A stretch of 64,000 nucleotides of DNA from Agromyces cerinus (GCF_016907835.1 NZ_JAFBCT010000001.1:310001-374000); one strand, 5' to 3'; numbered from the stretch's first letter, positions 22,935 to 33,868 are shown. Numbers and translations are program-made. Notes: generated by a model not told the origin, from the sequence alone.

Positions 22935-25049
22935 GTGGCACAAGACGTGCTCACCGACCTGAACAAGGTCCGCAACATCGGCATCATGGCGCACATCGAT
23001 GCCGGCAAGACCACCACGACCGAGCGCATCCTGTTCTACACGGGCGTCAACCACAAGATCGGCGAGACCCACGACGGTGCCTCGACGACCGACTGGATGG
23101 AGCAGGAGAAGGAACGCGGCATCACGATCACGTCTGCCGCCGTGACCTGCTACTGGAACAAGAACCAGATCAACATCATCGACACCCCCGGCCACGTGGA
23201 CTTCACGGTCGAGGTCGAGCGTTCGCTCCGCGTGCTCGATGGTGCGGTCGCCGTCTTCGACGGCAAGGAGGGCGTCGAGCCCCAGTCCGAGACCGTCTGG
23301 CGCCAGGCCGACAAGTACGACGTCCCGCGCATCTGCTTCGTCAACAAGATGGACAAGCTCGGCGCCGACTTCTACTTCACGGTCGACACCATCATCAGCC
23401 GCCTCGGCGCGAAGCCGCTCGTGCTGCAGCTCCCGATCGGTTCGGAGTCCTCGTTCGAGGGCGTCGTCGACCTGGTCGAGATGCGTGCACTCACGTGGCG
23501 CGGCGACGCAAAGGGTGACGTCAAGATGGGCGCCGAGTACGCCATCGAGGAGATCCCCGCCGACCTCGTCGACAAGGCCGCCGAGTACCGCACCGCCCTG
23601 CTCGAGGTCGTCGCCGAGACCGACGACGCGCTGATGGAGAAGTACTTCGGCGGCGAAGAGCTGACCGTGGCCGAGATCAAGGCCGCGATCCGCAAGCTGA
23701 CCGTCAACTCCGAGATCTACCCCGTGCTCTGCGGTTCGGCGTTCAAGAACCGCGGCGTGCAGCCCATGCTCGACGCTGTCATCGACTACCTCCCGTCGCC
23801 GCTCGACGTGCCCGCCATCGAGGCGCACGACGCTCGCGACGAAGAGAAGATCGTCATGCGTCACGCCGACGCGTCGGAGCCCTTCACGGCCCTCGCGTTC
23901 AAGGTCGCCGTGCACCCGTTCTTCGGTCGCCTCACCTACGTGCGCGTCTACTCCGGTCGCCTCGACAGCGGCGCCCAGGTCGTCAACTCGACCAAGGGCA
24001 AGAAGGAGCGCATCGGCAAGATCTTCCAGATGCACGCCAACAAGGAGATCCCGATCGACTCGGTGACCGCCGGCAACATCTACGCGGTGATCGGCCTGAA
24101 GGACACCACCACCGGTGACACCCTCTGCGACCCGAACAACCAGGTCGTCCTCGAGTCGATGACCTTCCCCGAGCCCGTCATCGAGGTCGCCATCGAGCCG
24201 AAGACCAAGGCCGACCAGGAGAAGCTCGGCACGGCGATCCAGAAGCTCGCCGAAGAGGACCCGACCTTCCGTACGGAGCAGAACCAGGAGACCGGTCAGA
24301 CGGTCATCAAGGGCATGGGCGAGCTCCACCTCGACATCCTGGTCGACCGCATGAAGCGCGAGTTCAACGTCGAGGCCAACGTGGGCAAGCCCCAGGTCGC
24401 GTACCGCGAGACGATCAAGCGCGCGGTCGAGAAGCACGACTACACCCACAAGAAGCAGACCGGTGGTTCCGGCCAGTTCGCGAAGATCCAGTTCGCGATC
24501 GAGCCGCTCGAGATCGAAGGCGACAAGATCTACGAGTTCGAGAACAAGGTCACCGGTGGCCGCATCCCCCGCGAGTACATCCCCTCGATCGATGCGGGCT
24601 TCCGCGATGCCATGCAGTACGGCATCCTCGCCGGATACCCGATGGTCGGCGTCAAGGCGTCGATCCTCGACGGTGCCGCCCACGACGTCGACTCCTCGGA
24701 GATGGCGTTCAAGATCGCCGGCTCGATGGGCTTCAAGGAAGCCGCTCGCAAGGCGAACCCCGTTCTGCTCGAACCGCTGATGTCCGTCGAAGTCCGCACT
24801 CCTGAGGAGTACATGGGCGACGTCATCGGCGACCTGAACTCGCGTCGCGGTCAGATCCAGTCCATGGAGGATGCCGCAGGCGTGAAGGTCGTGCGTGCGC
24901 ACGTCCCGCTCTCGGAGATGTTCGGTTACATCGGCGACCTTCGGTCGAAGACCTCTGGTCGCGCGGTGTACTCGATGGAGTTCCAGAGCTACGCGGAGGT
25001 CCCGAAGGCTGTGGCCGACGAGATCGTCCAGAAGAACAAGGGCGAATAG
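22935..25049 (+). CDS. fusA: Translation elongation factor G
   Basis: 704 residues, normal length, from a GTG with GGAGGA upstream. EF-G is the GTPase that drives tRNA-mRNA translocation and, with RRF, ribosome recycling. GTP-binding motifs are present in order: AHIDAGKTT (P-loop), the RGITI switch, DTPGHVDF and NKMD. Domains II to V follow, with the GMGELHLDI segment of domain III and the C-terminal domain V. Separated from rpsG by 143 bp with a hairpin, and from tuf by 112 bp. No sign of it being a mobile or resistance-type FusA. Confidence 0.98.
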   Translation: MAQDVLTDLNKVRNIGIMAHIDAGKTTTTERILFYTGVNHKIGETHDGASTTDWMEQEKERGITITSAAVTCYWNKNQINIIDTPGHVDFTVEVERSLRVLDGAVAVFDGKEGVEPQSETVWRQADKYDVPRICFVNKMDKLGADFYFTVDTIISRLGAKPLVLQLPIGSESSFEGVVDLVEMRALTWRGDAKGDVKMGAEYAIEEIPADLVDKAAEYRTALLEVVAETDDALMEKYFGGEELTVAEIKAAIRKLTVNSEIYPVLCGSAFKNRGVQPMLDAVIDYLPSPLDVPAIEAHDARDEEKIVMRHADASEPFTALAFKVAVHPFFGRLTYVRVYSGRLDSGAQVVNSTKGKKERIGKIFQMHANKEIPIDSVTAGNIYAVIGLKDTTTGDTLCDPNNQVVLESMTFPEPVIEVAIEPKTKADQEKLGTAIQKLAEEDPTFRTEQNQETGQTVIKGMGELHLDILVDRMKREFNVEANVGKPQVAYRETIKRAVEKHDYTHKKQTGGSGQFAKIQFAIEPLEIEGDKIYEFENKVTGGRIPREYIPSIDAGFRDAMQYGILAGYPMVGVKASILDGAAHDVDSSEMAFKIAGSMGFKEAARKANPVLLEPLMSVEVRTPEEYMGDVIGDLNSRRGQIQSMEDAAGVKVVRAHVPLSEMFGYIGDLRSKTSGRAVYSMEFQSYAEVPKAVADEIVQKNKGE

Positions 25050-25060
25050 TCCGATACGCA

Positions 25061-25084
25061 CGAACCTTCCGGTTCGCGTAACAT
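25061..25084 (+). promoter_or_regulatory. fusA-tuf intergenic stem and candidate tuf -10 box
   Basis: CGAACC-ttcc-GGTTCG (25061-25076) forms a small stem, directly followed by TAACAT (25079-25084), a plausible -10 hexamer for an extra tuf promoter. A -35 box is not clear. Confidence 0.35.
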
Positions 25085-25161
25085 ATCAACACAACCCCCG
25101 TAGACCTCCGGTCGCAATCCAGCGCCCGGCGGTTCTACACGAGTCCTGAGGAGGACCCACA

Positions 25162-26355
25162 GTGGCTAAGGCCAAGTTCGAGCGGACCAAGCCGCACGTC
25201 AACATCGGAACGATCGGTCACGTCGACCACGGCAAGACCACGCTCACCGCAGCGATCTCGAAGGTGCTCGCCGACAAGTACCCGTCGGCCACCAACGTGC
25301 AGCGCGACTTCGCGTCGATCGACTCCGCTCCCGAAGAGCGCCAGCGCGGCATCACGATCAACATCTCGCACGTCGAGTACGAGACGCCGAAGCGCCACTA
25401 CGCGCACGTCGACGCCCCGGGTCACGCCGACTACATCAAGAACATGATCACCGGTGCGGCTCAGATGGACGGCGCGATCCTCGTGGTCGCGGCGACCGAC
25501 GGCCCGATGGCTCAGACGCGCGAGCACGTGCTGCTCGCCAAGCAGGTCGGCGTGCCCTACCTGCTCGTCGCGCTCAACAAGTCCGACATGGTCGACGACG
25601 AGGAGATCCTCGAGCTCGTCGAGCTCGAGGTCCGCGAGCTGCTCTCGAGCCAGGGCTTCGACGGCGACAACGCTCCCGTCGTGCAGGTCTCGGGCCTCAA
25701 GGCCCTCGAAGGCGACGAGAAGTGGGTCCAGTCGGTCCTCGACCTCATGACCGCCGTCGACGAGTCGATCCCCGACCCCGTGCGCGACAAGGACAAGCCC
25801 TTCCTCATGCCGGTCGAGGACGTCTTCACGATCACCGGTCGTGGAACCGTCGTCACGGGCCGCGCCGAGCGTGGCACGCTGAAGATCAACTCCGAGGTCG
25901 AGATCGTCGGCATCCGCCCGACGCAGAAGACCACGGTCACCGGTATCGAGATGTTCCACAAGCAGCTCGACGAGGCATGGGCCGGCGAGAACTGCGGTCT
26001 GCTCCTTCGCGGCACCAAGCGCGAAGACGTGGAGCGCGGCCAGGTCGTCGTCGCACCCGGCTCGGTCACCCCGCACACGAACTTCGAGGGCACCGCGTAC
26101 ATCCTCTCCAAGGAGGAAGGCGGGCGTCACAACCCGTTCTACGCGAACTACCGTCCGCAGTTCTACTTCCGCACCACCGACGTCACCGGCGTCATCACGC
26201 TGCCCGAGGGCACCGAGATGGTCATGCCCGGCGACACCACCGACATGACCGTTGAGCTGATCCAGCCCATCGCCATGGAAGAGGGCCTCGGCTTCGCCAT
26301 CCGTGAGGGTGGACGGACCGTGGGTGCCGGTACGGTCACCAAGATCGTCAAGTAG
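25162..26355 (+). CDS. tuf: Translation elongation factor Tu
   Basis: 397 residues, from a GTG with GAGGAGGA at about 25148-25155. EF-Tu brings aminoacyl-tRNA to the ribosome as a GTP complex. [17 protein letters not shown] and NKSDM identify the G domain, followed by the two beta-barrel domains ([14 protein letters not shown] and GMVMPGD-like segment [10 protein letters not shown]). Last gene of the str cluster; a strong UUCG-loop terminator follows immediately. Confidence 0.98.
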   Translation: MAKAKFERTKPHVNIGTIGHVDHGKTTLTAAISKVLADKYPSATNVQRDFASIDSAPEERQRGITINISHVEYETPKRHYAHVDAPGHADYIKNMITGAAQMDGAILVVAATDGPMAQTREHVLLAKQVGVPYLLVALNKSDMVDDEEILELVELEVRELLSSQGFDGDNAPVVQVSGLKALEGDEKWVQSVLDLMTAVDESIPDPVRDKDKPFLMPVEDVFTITGRGTVVTGRAERGTLKINSEVEIVGIRPTQKTTVTGIEMFHKQLDEAWAGENCGLLLRGTKREDVERGQVVVAPGSVTPHTNFEGTAYILSKEEGGRHNPFYANYRPQFYFRTTDVTGVITLPEGTEMVMPGDTTDMTVELIQPIAMEEGLGFAIREGGRTVGAGTVTKIVK

Positions 26356-26377
26356 GTTCACCTACTGATCGCCGACA

Positions 26378-26410
26378 GGGGTCGGGCCTTCGGGCCCGGC
26401 CCCTTTCGTG
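26378..26410 (+). terminator. Terminator of tuf
   Basis: An 11-bp stem (GGGGTCGGGCC pairing with GGCCCGGCCCC, one G-U pair) closed by a TTCG tetraloop and followed by TTTCGTG, 22 bp after the tuf stop. Confidence 0.85.
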
Positions 26411-26630
26411 TACCCACGCCGGGGGTCGGGACCGTTCGGATGCTTCGGGCCCGGCCCCTTTCGTGTACCCACGCCGGGGGTCGGGACCGTTCGGATGCTT
26501 CGGGCCCGGCCCCTTTCGTGTACCCACGCCGGGGGTCGGGACCGTTCGGATGCTTCGGGCCCGGCCCCTTTCGTGTACCCACGCCGGGGGTCGGGACCGT
26601 TCGGATGCTTCGGGCCCGGCCCCTTTCGTG
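26411..26630 (+). repeat. Four tandem 55-bp repeats derived from the tuf terminator
   Basis: Identical units begin with tacccacgcc at 26411, 26466, 26521 and 26576; a partial fifth begins at 26631. Each contains GGGGTCGGG and CCCGGCCCC arms and ends in CCCCTTTCGTG like the terminator, so each can fold into a terminator-like hairpin. There are no unique spacers, so it is not a CRISPR array. Confidence 0.9.
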
Positions 26631-26642
26631 TACCCGCGGGGC

Positions 26643-26661
26643 TTGGCAGGTTTCCTGCCAA
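26643..26661. promoter_or_regulatory. 8-bp inverted repeat near the acyltransferase promoter
   Basis: TTGGCAGG-TTT-CCTGCCAA is a perfect dyad about 35 bp upstream of the candidate -10 box. It may be a regulator site or the last hairpin of the terminator array. Confidence 0.4.
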
Positions 26662-26709
26662 CGGATCCTGCCCTTCCGTGCGCGGGGCGCGGGTTCTAAT
26701 CTGGAACCG

Positions 26710-27924
26710 ATGGCAACTTCCCCCTCGCCATTGGCTCGATCGACGGTTCGCCCAGAGATTCAGGCTCTACGGGCGCTCGCCGTCGGGGCGGTCGTGCTCC
26801 ACCACGGGTGGCCTGCCGTCGCGCCGGCCGGCTACATGGGCGTCGACGTGTTCTTCGTGGTCTCGGGGTTCCTGATCACCGGGCTTCTTCTCCGTGATGC
26901 AGAGCGGCGGGGACGCATCTCGCTCCGCACCTTCTACCTCCGGCGGGCTCGGCGGATCCTCCCGGCCGCGCTGATCGTGCTCGCGGCGGTATCGGTGCTC
27001 ACCATCGCGCTCGTTCCGCAGCGCGAGTGGCGATCCTGGTTCAGGGAGATCGTCGCGAGCGCGCTGTACTACGAGAACTGGCAGCTCGCGATCGACTCCC
27101 AGATCCCGCGCCGGGCGGACCTCGAATCGACGCCGGTTCAGCACTTCTGGTCGTTGTCAGTGGAGGAGCAGTTCTACCTGTTCTGGCCGCTGCTGCTGAT
27201 CGTCGCGATCTGGTTCGCCGCGCGCAGGGGAGTCGGCTCGCGTCGAGTGCTCCTGCCCCTGCTCGGCGCGGTGACCGCCGCGTCATTCGTGCACTGCATC
27301 GTGCTGACGGTGCAGGAGCCTGCTCTCGCGTACTTCTCGACGTTCACGCGCATGTGGGAGTTCGGCGTCGGCGGGCTGCTCGCGCTGGTCGCCGCCACAC
27401 CGCTTCGCGGCCACGAGCCCCTGCGTGCCGCCGTCTCGATCGCCGGGCTCGTGGTCATCGTCGTCCCGATCGTCGCATTCCGGTCGCCGGACTACTTCCC
27501 CGGCGCGATCGTGCTCGCGCCCGTGGTCGGAACGCTCGCGGTGATCTGGGCCGGGATGCCGCAGCTCGCCTGGTCGCCTGCGCGGCTCGCCGCGCTGCCA
27601 CCGGTGCAGTGGATGGGCGACGTGTCGTACTCGCTCTACCTCTGGCACTGGCCGATCTTCATGTTCGTGCCGTACCTCACCGGTCTGCCGAGCCCGCCGT
27701 GGCTGATGGTGCTCCTCGTGGCGTTCTCGTTCCTCGTCGCCGGCCTCTCGAAACGCTACATCGAAGACCCGTTCCGCACCCCGACGCACGGGCTGCGGGC
27801 GCGCCCCTCGGTCGTGCTCGGAGGCATGGCCGCGGTGATCGCCCTCGTCGTCGGTGCGGGCATGGTCGCCCCCAGCGTCGCCGCCGAGCGCAACGTCGCG
27901 TGCTCGCGCAGCGATCGCGACTGA
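26710..27924 (+). CDS. Membrane acyltransferase (acyltransferase_3 family)
   Basis: 404 residues from ATG 26710. TAATCT at 26697-26702 lies 7 nt before it, so a leaderless start is likely and the longer frame through the repeats is rejected. The N-terminal EIQALRALAV, VLHHGWP and GYMGVDVFFVVSGFLI segments are signatures of the OafA/YrhL family of integral-membrane acyltransferases that O-acylate cell-envelope polysaccharides; the His in the LHH motif is the likely catalytic base. About ten to eleven TM helices. The SGNH esterase domain found at the C-terminus of many relatives is missing, as the protein ends soon after the last helix. The acceptor is unknown. Confidence 0.85.
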   Translation: MATSPSPLARSTVRPEIQALRALAVGAVVLHHGWPAVAPAGYMGVDVFFVVSGFLITGLLLRDAERRGRISLRTFYLRRARRILPAALIVLAAVSVLTIALVPQREWRSWFREIVASALYYENWQLAIDSQIPRRADLESTPVQHFWSLSVEEQFYLFWPLLLIVAIWFAARRGVGSRRVLLPLLGAVTAASFVHCIVLTVQEPALAYFSTFTRMWEFGVGGLLALVAATPLRGHEPLRAAVSIAGLVVIVVPIVAFRSPDYFPGAIVLAPVVGTLAVIWAGMPQLAWSPARLAALPPVQWMGDVSYSLYLWHWPIFMFVPYLTGLPSPPWLMVLLVAFSFLVAGLSKRYIEDPFRTPTHGLRARPSVVLGGMAAVIALVVGAGMVAPSVAAERNVACSRSDRD

Positions 27925-27930
27925 GCAGGA

Positions 27931-28380
27931 TCAGACGGGCGTGCCGTCGATCGTCGTCCCGAGTTCGATGCTGCCGTGCACGCTGCGGGCCACGGTGCAG
28001 GCCTTGTCGATCGACTTGACCATGAGCTCGATGAGCTTCGCGCGTTCCGCCTCGTCGAGCGAGGAGAGGTCGAGCAGCAGCTCCTCGTCGACCCGGGAGT
28101 ACCGGTTGTCGGGGCCGGAGGTGCCGTGCGCCCACACCGTCATCGCGAAGTCCTCCCCGAGGCGCCGCGCGGTGACCCGGTCGGCGCTCATGCCGGCGCA
28201 GCCCGCGAGGGCGAGTTTCAGCAGCTCGCCGGGTGTGAAGTGACCCTCGGCCTCCTCAGGCCCGATGCGCACTGTCGAACCTCGTTCGTTCATGCCCTCG
28301 AACGTGCGTGGGCCGGTTCGGGTGACCGAGACGCTGCCCGGTCCGATGCGGTCGCTCACCTGATGCGCGTGCTCGGTCAT
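27931..28380 (-). CDS. OsmC/Ohr family protein
   Basis: 149 residues from an ATG with GGAGG upstream. OsmC-fold proteins are dimeric thiol peroxidases that reduce organic hydroperoxides. Two conserved cysteines are visible: LALAGCAGMSAD and KACTVARSV. The spacing and the HFTPGELLKLALAGC helix fit the OsmC-like branch rather than classic Ohr. Convergent with the acyltransferase gene, 6 bp apart, with no terminator between. Substrate not inferable. Confidence 0.85.
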   Translation of the reverse strand: MTEHAHQVSDRIGPGSVSVTRTGPRTFEGMNERGSTVRIGPEEAEGHFTPGELLKLALAGCAGMSADRVTARRLGEDFAMTVWAHGTSGPDNRYSRVDEELLLDLSSLDEAERAKLIELMVKSIDKACTVARSVHGSIELGTTIDGTPV

Positions 28381-28882
28381 GTACGCCTCCAGTCCTGGTC
28401 GTCATGTCGATTCCATCACGGATGACGCGGGGCCGGAGCGTGCTCGTCTGCGACATCCCTGTGAACCGGATGAGCGCGACACGCCCGGGTTGCATGAAGG
28501 CACTCATTGTGGCAAACTCGTTGAGTTCAACATTTCGAACGCGTGCACTCGTGCGCGCTGATCGGATCACTGTCAGGCAGTGCATAACCACCCGGCTCAC
28601 CCCGTTCCAACGGGGCTCACGCAGGGGTCAGGTTAGGCCGCAGGCAGGAGAACAGACAAACCGACACTCACAACGCCATGGGCGACCATGTCTTCGTGCG
28701 CGTCGGCGGGCTCGAAGGTCGAGCGTGTCGAGAGCACCGCCCCGGTTCATCCGGGCGGGTGGTTTCGACAGGCTCGATCACCGGCCTTTGACAGAAGAAC
28801 AGTGGTGCTTCACACGGAGTAGCTACGCGGCGTCCGATGCCCTCGGAAGGGGTAAGACGCCTTGACAGAGAGAGAGTCAGCA
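28381..28882 (+). other. Long intergenic region upstream of the S10 operon
   Basis: About 500 bp without a convincing gene. It holds a region around 28505-28550 richer in A/T, with TTGAGT (28521-28526) and TGCACT (28544-28549) as one weak promoter pair, a CACTG-CAGTG dyad near 28570, a long hairpin (28717-28782) and a TTGACA at 28788-28793 without a good -10 partner. The rpsJ leader is therefore probably long. Confidence 0.5.
28717..28782. repeat. REP-like long imperfect hairpin
   Basis: GGTCGAGCGTGTCGAGA (28717-28733) pairs with TTTCGACAGGCTCGATC (28763-28779), and the inside arms CACCGCCCCGG and CCGGGCGGGTG extend the stem to a TTCAT loop. The ggtttcgacaggctcgatcacc-type sequence is familiar as a dispersed intergenic palindrome in Microbacteriaceae. 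Confidence 0.6.
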
Positions 28883-29191
28883 ATGGCGGGACAGAAGATC
28901 CGCATTCGACTGAAGTCGTATGACCACGAGGTCATCGACACCTCGGCGCGCAAGATCGTCGACACGGTGACCCGCGCGGGCGCCACGGTCGTCGGCCCCG
29001 TGCCGCTTCCGACGGAGAAGAACGTGGTGTGCGTCATCCGATCGCCCCACAAGTACAAGGACAGCCGCGAGCACTTCGAGATGCGCACCCACAAGCGTCT
29101 CATCGACATCGTGGACCCGACGCCCAAGGCCGTCGACTCGCTCATGCGACTCGACCTGCCGGCCGACGTCAACATCGAGATCAAGCTCTGA
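28883..29191 (+). CDS. rpsJ: 30S ribosomal protein S10
   Basis: 102 residues, standard length, from ATG 28883 behind a GAGAGAGAG site; the in-frame TTG at 28862 adds a non-conserved tail. S10 lies in the 30S head and doubles as NusE, the partner of NusB in antitermination. The [15 protein letters not shown] start, the PLPTEK loop and the final DVNIEIKL strand are typical. First gene of the S10 operon. Confidence 0.98.
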   Translation: MAGQKIRIRLKSYDHEVIDTSARKIVDTVTRAGATVVGPVPLPTEKNVVCVIRSPHKYKDSREHFEMRTHKRLIDIVDPTPKAVDSLMRLDLPADVNIEIKL

Positions 29192-29199
29192 GGTAACAG

Positions 29200-29856
29200 A
29201 TGTCTTCCGCTACCAAGAACGTGAAGGGTCTGCTCGGCACCAAGCTCGGCATGACCCAGGTGTGGGACGAGAACAACAAGCTCGTGCCCGTGACCGTCAT
29301 CGAGATCGCCCCCAACGTGGTCACCCAGCTCCGCACCGTCGACAAGGACGGCTACGAGGCTGTGCAGATCGCTGCAGGCGCCATCGACCCGCGCAAGGTC
29401 AACCAGCCCGCGACCGGTCACTTCGCCGCCGCAGGCGTGACCCCCCGTCGCCACCTGACCGAGGTCCGCACCGCGGACGCCGCGTCGTACTCCCTCGGCC
29501 AGGAGCTCCCCGTCGAGGGTGCCTTCGAGGCCGGCCAGCTCGTCGACGTCGTCGGCACGAGCAAGGGCAAGGGCTTCGCCGGTGTCATGAAGCGCCACAA
29601 CTTCAAGGGTGTCTCCGCTTCGCACGGTTCGCACCGCAACCACCGCAAGCCCGGTTCCATCGGTGCCTCGTCGACGCCCAGCCGCGTCTTCAAGGGCATG
29701 CGCATGGCCGGCCGCATGGGTGGCGAGCGCGTGACCGTGCTCAACCTCCGCGTGCACGCCGTCGACGCCGAGAAGGGCCTGCTGCTCGTCAAGGGCGCGG
29801 TTCCCGGTGCTCGCGGCCGTCTCGTTTTCGTCCGCAACGCAGTGAAGGGGGCGTAG
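29200..29856 (+). CDS. rplC: 50S ribosomal protein L3
   Basis: 218 residues. L3 binds the 3-prime part of 23S rRNA and reaches the peptidyl-transferase centre through its extended loop. [12 protein letters not shown] near the start and the [17 protein letters not shown] and [13 protein letters not shown] loop segments are diagnostic. Ribosome site GAGGTAAC. 8 bp after rpsJ and 3 bp before rplD. Confidence 0.98.
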   Translation: MSSATKNVKGLLGTKLGMTQVWDENNKLVPVTVIEIAPNVVTQLRTVDKDGYEAVQIAAGAIDPRKVNQPATGHFAAAGVTPRRHLTEVRTADAASYSLGQELPVEGAFEAGQLVDVVGTSKGKGFAGVMKRHNFKGVSASHGSHRNHRKPGSIGASSTPSRVFKGMRMAGRMGGERVTVLNLRVHAVDAEKGLLLVKGAVPGARGRLVFVRNAVKGA

Positions 29857-29859
29857 TCC

Positions 29860-30519
29860 ATGGCTACCGCCAACACCATTGACGTGCTCGACGCGACCGG
29901 CAAGAAGTCCGGCTCGGTCGAGCTGCCCGCCGAACTCTTCGACGTGCAGACCAACGTCCCGCTCATCCACCAGGTCGTCGTGGCCCAGCTCGCAGCAGCG
30001 CGCCAGGGTACGCACAAGACCAAGACCCGCGGCGAGGTTTCCGGCGCCGGTCGCAAGCCGTTCAAGCAGAAGGGCACCGGCCGCGCCCGTCAGGGTTCGA
30101 TCCGCGCTCCTCAGATGACCGGCGGTGGCGTCGTGCACGGCCCGCAGCCGCGCGACTACTCGCAGCGCACCCCCAAGAAGATGATCGCAGCGGCCCTCCT
30201 CGGCTCGCTCTCCGACCGCGCTCGCGGCGGCCGTGTCCACGCGGTCACCGCCTTCACGGCCAGCGAGACGCCGAAGACCAAGGAAGCCGTCGCGCTCCTC
30301 GCAGCGATCGCTCCGGCGAAGCGCTTCCTCATCGTGCTCGCGCCCGGTGAAGAGCTCTCGCAGCGCGCTGTGCGGAACATCCCGACCGTGCACGTGCTGC
30401 GCGTCGACCAGCTGAACGCCTACGACGTGCTCGTCTCGGACGACATCGTCTTCAGCACCGCTGCACTCGAGTCCTTCGTGGCCTCGAAGACGGCGAAGAA
30501 GGAAGAGGTCTCGGCATGA
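29860..30519 (+). CDS. rplD: 50S ribosomal protein L4
   Basis: 219 residues. L4 lines the nascent-chain exit tunnel. The [23 protein letters not shown] and [11 protein letters not shown] segments of the extended loop and the C-terminal alpha/beta domain are present. In E. coli L4 represses its own operon; whether that applies here cannot be told. Overlaps rplW by 4 nt (ATGA). Confidence 0.97.
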   Translation: MATANTIDVLDATGKKSGSVELPAELFDVQTNVPLIHQVVVAQLAAARQGTHKTKTRGEVSGAGRKPFKQKGTGRARQGSIRAPQMTGGGVVHGPQPRDYSQRTPKKMIAAALLGSLSDRARGGRVHAVTAFTASETPKTKEAVALLAAIAPAKRFLIVLAPGEELSQRAVRNIPTVHVLRVDQLNAYDVLVSDDIVFSTAALESFVASKTAKKEEVSA

Positions 30520-30821
30520 GTGCCGCCGCGAACAACAAGGACCCGCGCGACATCATCATCGCGCCCGTCGTCTCGGAGAAGAGCTACGGCCTGATCGACG
30601 AGGGCAAGTACACGTTCATCGTGGACCCCCGTTCGAACAAGACCGAGATCAAGCTCGCCATCGAGAAGATCTTCAACGTCCAGGTGGCGTCGATCAACAC
30701 CCTGAACCGTCAGGGCAAGACCCGCCGTACCCGGTTCGGCATGGGCAAGCGCAAGGACACCAAGCGCGCGATCGTCACCCTCAAGTCCGGCTCGATCGAC
30801 ATCTTCACGGCTGTCGGCTAG
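30516..30821 (+). CDS. rplW: 50S ribosomal protein L23
   Basis: 101 residues. L23 is the tunnel-exit protein that docks trigger factor and SRP. The [11 protein letters not shown] start, the [15 protein letters not shown] strand, the extended [11 protein letters not shown] loop and the VTLKSG end are typical. Translationally coupled to rplD. Confidence 0.97.
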   Translation: MSAAANNKDPRDIIIAPVVSEKSYGLIDEGKYTFIVDPRSNKTEIKLAIEKIFNVQVASINTLNRQGKTRRTRFGMGKRKDTKRAIVTLKSGSIDIFTAVG

Positions 30822-30838
30822 GGAGCAGAGGAATAAGA

Positions 30839-31678
<840 letters not shown>

Positions 31679-31690
31679 GAGTTGTAGAAG

Positions 31691-31972
31691 ATGCCACGCA
31701 GTCTGAAGAAGGGCCCCTTCGTCGATGACCACCTGCTTCGCAAGGTGATCACGGCGAACGAGGCCGGCAGCAAGAACGTCATCAAGACGTGGTCGCGCCG
31801 CTCGATGATCATCCCGGCGATGCTGGGTCACACGATCGCGGTGCACGACGGCCGCAAGCACATCCCGGTGTTCGTCACCGAGACCATGGTGGGTCACAAG
31901 CTCGGCGAGTTCGCCCCCACCCGCACCTTCCGTGGACACGTGAAGGACGACAAGAAGGGCCGTCGCCGCTAA
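31691..31972 (+). CDS. rpsS: 30S ribosomal protein S19
   Basis: 93 residues, standard. S19 binds with S13 in the 30S head. [35 protein letters not shown] and [11 protein letters not shown] are the family signatures. Start ATG 31691 with GGAG at 31678-31681. Confidence 0.98.
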   Translation: MPRSLKKGPFVDDHLLRKVITANEAGSKNVIKTWSRRSMIIPAMLGHTIAVHDGRKHIPVFVTETMVGHKLGEFAPTRTFRGHVKDDKKGRRR

Positions 31973-31997
31973 GCGGTGACGTGAAGGAGGAGAAGAA

Positions 31998-32363
31998 ATG
32001 GTGGAGTCGATCGCACGCGTGCGACACATCCGCGTCACCCCCATGAAGGCCCGCCGCGTCGTCAACATGATCCGCGGGCGCCAGGCACAGGAGGCACTCG
32101 CCATCCTGAAGTTCGCACCCCAGGGTGCGAGCGAGCCGGTGTACAAGCTCGTCGCCTCGGCCATCGCGAACGCTCGCGTCAAGGCCGATGCCACGAACAC
32201 CTACCTGGACGAGCAGGACCTCTACATCAGCCGCGCATTCGTCGATGAGGGCACCACCCTCAAGCGATTCCAGCCGCGCGCTCAGGGTCGTGCCTTCCGC
32301 ATCAACAAGCGAACGAGCCACATCACCGTCGTGCTCGCCACGCCCGAGGAGGGTACGAAGTAA
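31998..32363 (+). CDS. rplV: 50S ribosomal protein L22
   Basis: 121 residues. L22 extends a loop into the exit tunnel. [17 protein letters not shown] at the N-terminus and the tunnel-loop segment [15 protein letters not shown] are diagnostic; the loop shows no macrolide-resistance type deletion. Ribosome site AAGGAGGAG. Stop and rpsC start share a base (TAATG). Confidence 0.98.
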   Translation: MVESIARVRHIRVTPMKARRVVNMIRGRQAQEALAILKFAPQGASEPVYKLVASAIANARVKADATNTYLDEQDLYISRAFVDEGTTLKRFQPRAQGRAFRINKRTSHITVVLATPEEGTK

Positions 32364-33115
32364 TGGGTCAGAAAGTCAACCCGTACGGCTTCCGTCTCGG
32401 CATCACCACCGACCATGTGTCGCGGTGGTTCTCCGACTCGACGAAGCCCGGTCAGCGCTACGCCGACTACCTTGCAGAAGACATCAAGATCCGTCGACTG
32501 CTGCAGACGTCGCTGGACCGCGCCGGTGTCTCGCGCATCGAGATCGAGCGCACCCGCGACCGTGTCCGCGTGGACATCCACACGGCACGTCCCGGCATCG
32601 TGATCGGCCGCCGCGGCGCCGAGGCCGAGCGCATCCGCGCCGACCTCGAGAAGCTCAGCGGCAAGCAGATCCAGCTGAACATCCTCGAGGTGAAGAACCC
32701 CGAGGCCGACGCTCAGCTCGTCGCTCAGGGCATCGCCGAGCAGCTCTCCGCTCGTGTGGCATTCCGCCGCGCGATGCGCAAGGGCCTGCAGGGTGCTCAG
32801 CGCGCCGGCGCCAAGGGCGTCCGCATCCAGGTCTCCGGCCGCCTCGGCGGCGCCGAGATGAGCCGTTCGGAGTTCTACCGCGAAGGCCGTGTGCCCCTGC
32901 ACACCCTGCGCGCGAACATCGACTACGGCTTCTACGAGGCGAAGACCACCTTCGGCCGCATCGGTGTGAAGGTCTGGATCTACAAGGGCGACATCACCAA
33001 CAAGGAGCTCGCCCGCGAGCAGGCCAACCAGAAGTCGTCGCGCCCCGAGCGCAGTGACCGTCCCCGCCGTGCGCCCAAGGCGCAGGAGCCGGTGGCAGCA
33101 GGAGTTGAGGCATAA
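32363..33115 (+). CDS. rpsC: 30S ribosomal protein S3
   Basis: 250 residues. S3 forms the mRNA entry pore with S4 and S5. [14 protein letters not shown] start, the KH domain with [14 protein letters not shown], and the C-terminal [11 protein letters not shown] domain are present. A basic/Ala-rich tail of about 30 residues extends beyond the core, as often seen in Actinobacteria. Confidence 0.98.
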   Translation: MGQKVNPYGFRLGITTDHVSRWFSDSTKPGQRYADYLAEDIKIRRLLQTSLDRAGVSRIEIERTRDRVRVDIHTARPGIVIGRRGAEAERIRADLEKLSGKQIQLNILEVKNPEADAQLVAQGIAEQLSARVAFRRAMRKGLQGAQRAGAKGVRIQVSGRLGGAEMSRSEFYREGRVPLHTLRANIDYGFYEAKTTFGRIGVKVWIYKGDITNKELAREQANQKSSRPERSDRPRRAPKAQEPVAAGVEA

Positions 33116-33117
33116 CC

Positions 33118-33537
33118 ATGTTGATTCCCCGTCGAGTCAAGTACCGCAAGCAGCACCACCCCGGCCGTTCGGGCCACGCCACCGGCGGCACGAAGGTCAC
33201 CTTCGGTGAGTTCGGCATCCAGGCGTTGACCCCCGCGTACGTGACGAACCGTCAGATCGAGTCCGCTCGTATCGCCATGACGCGTCACATCAAGCGCGGC
33301 GGCAAGGTGTGGATCAACATCTACCCCGACCGTCCGCTCACGAAGAAGCCGGCCGAAACCCGAATGGGTTCCGGTAAGGGTTCGCCCGAGTGGTGGGTCG
33401 CGAACGTCAAGCCGGGTCGAGTCCTCTTCGAGGTCTCCGGCGTCTCCGAGGAACTCGCTCGTGAGGCAATGACCCGTGCCATCCACAAGCTGCCCCTCAA
33501 GGCACGCATCATCAAGCGCGAGGAGGGCGACGCATAA
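33118..33537 (+). CDS. rplP: 50S ribosomal protein L16
   Basis: 139 residues. L16 contacts the A-site tRNA elbow. [14 protein letters not shown], the FGEFGIQAL strand, [14 protein letters not shown] and the C-terminal [11 protein letters not shown] segment are typical. Overlaps rpmC by one base (TAATG). Confidence 0.98.
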   Translation: MLIPRRVKYRKQHHPGRSGHATGGTKVTFGEFGIQALTPAYVTNRQIESARIAMTRHIKRGGKVWINIYPDRPLTKKPAETRMGSGKGSPEWWVANVKPGRVLFEVSGVSEELAREAMTRAIHKLPLKARIIKREEGDA

Positions 33538-33866
33538 TGGCCGTCGGCACCAAGGAGCTCAGCCCCGTCGAGCTCGACACTTTCGAAGACGAGCGACTCG
33601 TCGATGAGCTGAAGAAGGCCAAGGAAGAGCTGTTCAACCTGCGCTTCCAGTCGGCCACCGGTCAGCTCGAAAGCCACGGCCGCCTCCGGGCGGTCAAGCG
33701 CGACATCGCGCGCATCTACACGGTCATCCGCGAGCGCGAGCTCGGCATCCGGGCAACGCCCGCGCCGGTCGAAGTTCCGGTCAAGGCCGAGAAGAAGACG
33801 AAGAAGGCCAAGGCCGAGGCATCCGTTGATGCTGCAGCCGAGGTCGACGAGACGAAGGAGGCCTGA
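33537..33866 (+). CDS. rpmC: 50S ribosomal protein L29 with long C-terminal tail
   Basis: 109 residues against the usual 60-70. The core (about 8-75) has the two-helix L29 fold with [18 protein letters not shown] and [16 protein letters not shown]. The remaining 35 residues are Lys/Ala/Glu/Val-rich ([14 protein letters not shown]) and probably disordered, a common actinobacterial elaboration near the tunnel exit. Confidence 0.95.
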   Translation: MAVGTKELSPVELDTFEDERLVDELKKAKEELFNLRFQSATGQLESHGRLRAVKRDIARIYTVIRERELGIRATPAPVEVPVKAEKKTKKAKAEASVDAAAEVDETKEA

Positions 33867-33868
33867 TC

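Larger units (their letters stand above)
26356..26709 (+). other. Gene-free region after tuf: terminator, tandem array, inverted repeat
   Basis: No gene is supported here. The stretch contains the tuf terminator (26378-26410), four copies of a 55-bp unit (26411-26630), an 8-bp inverted repeat (26643-26661) and the leaderless promoter of the next gene. ORFs reading through the array on both strands are by-products of its 55-bp period. Confidence 0.85.

Noticed and set aside
22839..25061. Minus-strand open frame of 740 codons opposite fusA
   Set aside because: A shadow of EF-G codon usage with no recognisable domain.
26411..26630. CRISPR-like array
   Set aside because: Units are contiguous and identical with no unique spacers and no cas genes nearby.
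26358..26661. Repetitive short ORFs on both strands after tuf
   Set aside because: Period 55 is not a multiple of 3, so frames rotate between units; no ribosome sites; terminator array explains them.
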